A stretch of DNA of 64,000 nt from an uncultured Flavihumibacter sp. GTDB lineage: Bacteria; Bacteroidota; Bacteroidia; Chitinophagales; Chitinophagaceae. The first letter of the stretch is position 1; each line of letters starts with the position of its first letter. Under the pieces are notes generated by a model that did no database searches, was not told where the DNA came from, and saw only the letters and a program-made list of their open reading frames with translations. Below are positions 62,601 to 64,000 of the stretch, one piece after another. Both the position numbers and the translations under genes were made by a program. Location: contig CABHOY010000061.1 of NCBI GenBank assembly GCA_902168105.1, forward strand, positions 62,001 to 126,000, written 5' to 3'.

Positions 62601-64000
62601 CGCACCTACCGCCGCCGGAAGAAGTATTTGTTCCGGTAATCCGGCTACACTGCTGGCAACTGCTCCTGTAGGCGCTACGTTCCGTTGGTACACCGCTGCT
62701 ACAGGAGGCACACTGCTTGCATCCACAGCTAATTATACAACGAATGCGCTGACAGCAGATACTGCTTTCTATGTAGAAGCCGATAATAATGGTTGTAAGA
62801 GCGCTACAAGAACAAGAGTACCGGTAACTGTGAGTGCGGCTCCGACCAATCTGTCGGTTACTCCGTTGAGCACATCTGTGAGCAGCGGTCAGGGCGCCAT
62901 CTTTACTGCAAATGCAACAGGTGCAAATGTGATCTATAAATGGTACAACGCGGCTGGCGACTCCATCTTTACCGGAGCCGCATTTAATACCGGTCCGCTA
63001 ACTGTCACCAGCTCTTTCTCTGTAGAGGCAGTGAATGCCGGAGGTTGTAAGAGCGGTCCAAGAGTATCTGTGACAGCCACCGTAGTACCGGGCAATAACG
63101 ACATCCCTTGTGATGCGGCTACCAGCCAGGTAAATGGCGCAAATGGTATCTGCATAGGCTGTTACGTTGAAAACCCTGCTTTGGCAGTCGATAACAGCAC
63201 CGCTTCAAAATCAATCCTGCATGTGGTGTTGGGACTTCTCAACGGATACGTACAGCAGTCACTCATCTTCCCGCAGATCAGCGAGCCGGGCGACAGCACG
63301 GTAGTATCAGTTTCTTTTGATGCTTCCCTGGTTGAAATAGGACTGTTATCATCTGTGGAGATCGGATCTTACAATGGTGCAGTATCCAATAATGACTTCA
63401 CTCCTTTGAATAGCCCACTTGTAAGAGTGGCATTGTTGAGCGGCAATCAGCAGGCGCTGGTAGGCTTCAAGCCAAACGCATTGTTTGACAGGCTTGTAAT
63501 ACGCCTGAAGTCTGGTGCTGCTGCTGCATTGAGCAGTGTAGGTGTTCACTACGCGCGTCGTGTAGTTGGGCTGCCGGTAGTAAAAGGCGATACCGTATGT
63601 ACCGGAAACCGTGCAACATTAACTGCTAACGGTCCGGCAAACGTTTCCTTCCGCTGGTATACAACCTCAATAGGAGGTAATGCGGTTTCTACCGGTACAA
63701 GTTATCAAACGCCTGTACTGACCGCAAATACTAACTATTATGTAGAAGCGGTTAAGACAAGCCTGAATTGTCCTAATCCGCAACGTGTACTGGTAACTGC
63801 AGTTGTGGACCCAGTGCCGGCAATTCCTGTACTGGATACTACCGCATTGTCCATCTGTAGTGGCAGTACAGCAACCTTTAATGTGAAATCTGTGGCAGGT
63901 GTGATTTACCGCTGGTACGCCGCTCCGGCAGGTGGTACAGCATTATTCACCGGCGCTTCTTATACGACGCCTAGCCTGACTGCTACTACTGCATATTACA
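56698..64000 (+). CDS. giant secreted Ig-like repeat protein (CHU_C-associated Ig_7), 3' end outside window
   Basis: Open from ATG 56698 to the window edge, at least 2434 residues. Signal peptide (FMLILIYLVCLVGLPVGKVSA). The body is eight modules beginning near 56944, 57679, 58423, 59176, 59926, 60922, 61891 and 63109, all in frame. Each starts with a short Cys-containing motif (IACALC, CVGCYV), AVD-type and FP/AGD segments, a jelly-roll-like part (NNDxxxLN, FDxxQIxL), and then Ig_7 domains with WYTTPTGGTP and FTTPxLxxTTTYYVEA. Modules 1-4 have one Ig_7 each, modules 5-8 have 2, 2, 3 and at least 2. Likely a surface adhesin or biofilm protein, probably exported by type IX secretion with a missing C-terminal sorting domain. 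Confidence 0.85.
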   Translation, partial: MYFKATLKSCLKAFMLILIYLVCLVGLPVGKVSAKDLPVANTVLTNNATTWLDNYLAHHPHSPLMRGAWRTTGNKLAADGPLWSFAGSQSVVTFGVACALCRVDDGANAIDANTNTAATLVLPVGAVGGVGLKLKFSGSYQAGDHVALDLEIPDQIYSKSLLSALSVNTFNGGVSNNDMVALNSDLVRINLLELGLGTTPKFRVIIPVTHSFDEVQISLSALISEFASLRVYEATAFIPVIINPATPAVNSGGTVTFSPSIRIPGVTFNWYTVPEGGSPIFNGAGFTTPPLKRTTTYYVTATNPVDALVSPVRTPVTVRVSGGTGPIWTYADQETSPITAGIACALCYVDNPAAAVDADTTTASTLSLPAGALTSVGQLLKFPGDYKAGDQIIMDLQIPGQLLSTGALSAIQVQTFNNDIANNDITNLGVGSVRVDVLGLGTDGSPRFRVIIPVIKDFDAAQISLSTAFAAFGALRVYEAVAAIPVTVTPSAPLITAGSSVTLNATTDARVSAPVFRWYTTPTGGTPLAIGSSFPTPLLNRTITYYAEAFSATDNLSSYARTPVTVKVAGGAGTIWSYGQEQQSPVTGGIACAACAVTSPDLAVDGDTTTSSTLTVPLGLAATVGQLVKLPGVYQALDSIVLFLQAPAEDLAGLVLPKIRVTTFNNSIAGPAVSNNDAVNLDAPTVKLQLLGTGLNNARKFRVTIPATKTFDGVQVDFGGFVGVSGSLQLYEVAAMIPVNVLPKPARTAYNTSITLTPSIRVANPVFSWYTTPEGGTPLFTGAGAFTTPSLLRNTTYYVEAKDPAGTTSLIRTAVPVTIGGGTGPLWTFGTDQQGPITGGVACALCTAQNPAFAADGDTTTASRLSLPLGIGAIFGQKISFPGVYHSGDSIILILGSEADILADASLLGTIKVTTSLNNVSNNDPQLLNNPALTFNILEGENNINKFRIAIPVSHTFDAAQVDLSGLLAANNTLYIYEAIAMKPVTVTPSPATITAGQTASLNAALPTIPGVIFNWYEAPEGGSPVHTGNSFTTPPLFQNKTYYVEAVSPVDGLISIRRTAVTVNVNGASGNGELSCSGSQTQSDGTGGLACLLCRVDNGELAVDDNPATASNVRLTIGALGYVYQDLVFPIAGRAGDTIRLGLGTNSGLLDLNLLGGVGVGLGNGARPTDAEMGGLQGELLTVRLLNGVEQNAYTFVANKTFDRIEIRLNALLGAVTSLNVYYAQVVTPIAQVAAGTIFTCSGSPAVLTALGPAGYTLRWFTTYTGGTPVGYGTTFTTPIITKDTTYFVEAVGADSCGSERRTPVQVKTGLPGVVVTPSSASVEEGTTPTFSVVAPNPGYTYNWYNVPTGGTPVFVGTQFTAPPVTGNATFYAEAVLQGNAACRSLRTPVSITLNGDGGPATPGDIDCGGATSQLTSASGVCVGCYVEKQDSAVDNSTQTASVMHAVLGVGSNIQQSLIFSAPGIKGDSVRIKLGFNTGIADLSLLGGIRISSSNNATANNDEVTLSPSLNVQLLNGNKDLIYSFAPGAAFDRVNVKLGGTATALTILKIYSAQIFTGTPTVEKDTVYICQGSTATLRATGPGASFRWYNQPAGGSVLATGATYQVSDVTNAIYYVEAISSTGCVNPVRKAVYVIVGLPQPLVTPAVSTINTGQTATFTVNNPNPAYQYNWYNAPAGGILVQGNSTTFTTPPLSAAAVYYVEVRDPVNNCTSPARTAVRVDINMPAEPTPCSYATQQVSPVISGICLLCSVADPALAVDQNANSASTITSTLNAVGYVGQLLQFGNTHAAGDSITLDLEIPGQLADVALLGGVRLETYNGNTANADAVFLNNSTVHFQLLNTGNRFRVTLPATKAFNGAMISISGLVAALTRVKVYFAAVITPRPQLAAANVNICSGSTANLVATSSNGANLAWYNTAVGGTPLQVGGSYTTQPLTASATYYVESGRFGCTNPVRIPVMVNVGTVAAAPTAAGRSICSGNPATLLATAPVGATFRWYTAATGGTLLASTANYTTNALTADTAFYVEADNNGCKSATRTRVPVTVSAAPTNLSVTPLSTSVSSGQGAIFTANATGANVIYKWYNAAGDSIFTGAAFNTGPLTVTSSFSVEAVNAGGCKSGPRVSVTATVVPGNNDIPCDAATSQVNGANGICIGCYVENPALAVDNSTASKSILHVVLGLLNGYVQQSLIFPQISEPGDSTVVSVSFDASLVEIGLLSSVEIGSYNGAVSNNDFTPLNSPLVRVALLSGNQQALVGFKPNALFDRLVIRLKSGAAAALSSVGVHYARRVVGLPVVKGDTVCTGNRATLTANGPANVSFRWYTTSIGGNAVSTGTSYQTPVLTANTNYYVEAVKTSLNCPNPQRVLVTAVVDPVPAIPVLDTTALSICSGSTATFNVKSVAGVIYRWYAAPAGGTALFTGASYTTPSLTATTAYY

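Noticed and set aside
57390..63549. Many minus-strand frames antisense to the giant Ig-repeat gene
   Set aside because: All are shadows of the long plus-strand frame, which has consistent Ig_7 domains throughout; the antisense frames have no start or promoter context.

Overview
The window looks like chromosome from a Bacteroidota member of the Chitinophagaceae (Chitinophaga-like). The evidence is a SusC/SusD pair with a DUF6377-type regulator, a DPP5-type S9 peptidase, many promoters of the Bacteroidota form TTTG-N18-21-TAnnTTTG, few Shine-Dalgarno sites, and a giant secreted protein built from CHU_C-associated Ig-like (Ig_7) modules. Coding is dense on both strands, with three large non-coding stretches (36.1-37.8, 41.1-42.0 and 56.0-56.7 kb).

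Layout. 0-7 kb: end of an outer-membrane barrel gene, a PaaG-like isomerase, DPP5, HflX, a Rieske protein, a GT39 glycosyltransferase and tRNA-Asn. 7-10 kb: a two-gene type II restriction-modification system beside the tRNA. 10-17.9 kb: a DHFR-fold reductase, small membrane or secreted proteins, a DoxX-like protein, an AraC regulator with an atypical DsbA-fold protein, and a hybrid kinase/LytTR pair. 18-20.7 kb: a three-GAF sigma-54 activator. 20.8-31 kb: see below. 31.5-41 kb: susC/susD, a TIM-barrel hydrolase, a CBM9-type protein and a PfkB sugar kinase, split by a 1.7 kb non-coding stretch with six copies of a 24-nt hairpin. 42-47 kb: a TetR-controlled TolC/HlyD/DHA2 efflux operon. 47.5-56 kb: small proteins, a KefC/KefF pair, a ClC channel, a transglutaminase-like protein and a STAND/NACHT ATPase. 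56.7-64 kb: a secreted Ig-repeat protein that runs off the window.

Most interesting region (21.5-29.5 kb). The minus strand at 28196-28263 encodes a circularly permuted tRNA mimic. A variable region and T arm come first, then an acceptor stem closed by a GTGA (GNRA) tetraloop, then the D arm, and an anticodon-like helix joins the two ends. This is the architecture of the tRNA-like module of bacterial YrlA-type Y RNAs. Next to it are an SPFH/slipin gene (downstream, same strand), a divergent WYL regulator, and an operon of two RlaP-family nucleotidyltransferases plus a PhyH-type dioxygenase. A small tRNA cluster (Ile-UAU, Gln-UUG, a decayed third tRNA), an RNase H-like YkuK protein and a cysteine-containing mini-ORF lie beside that operon. 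I read this as a candidate RNA-repair/tRNA-surveillance locus. Neither RtcB nor the Ro60/Rsr protein is in the window, so the functional link is inference.
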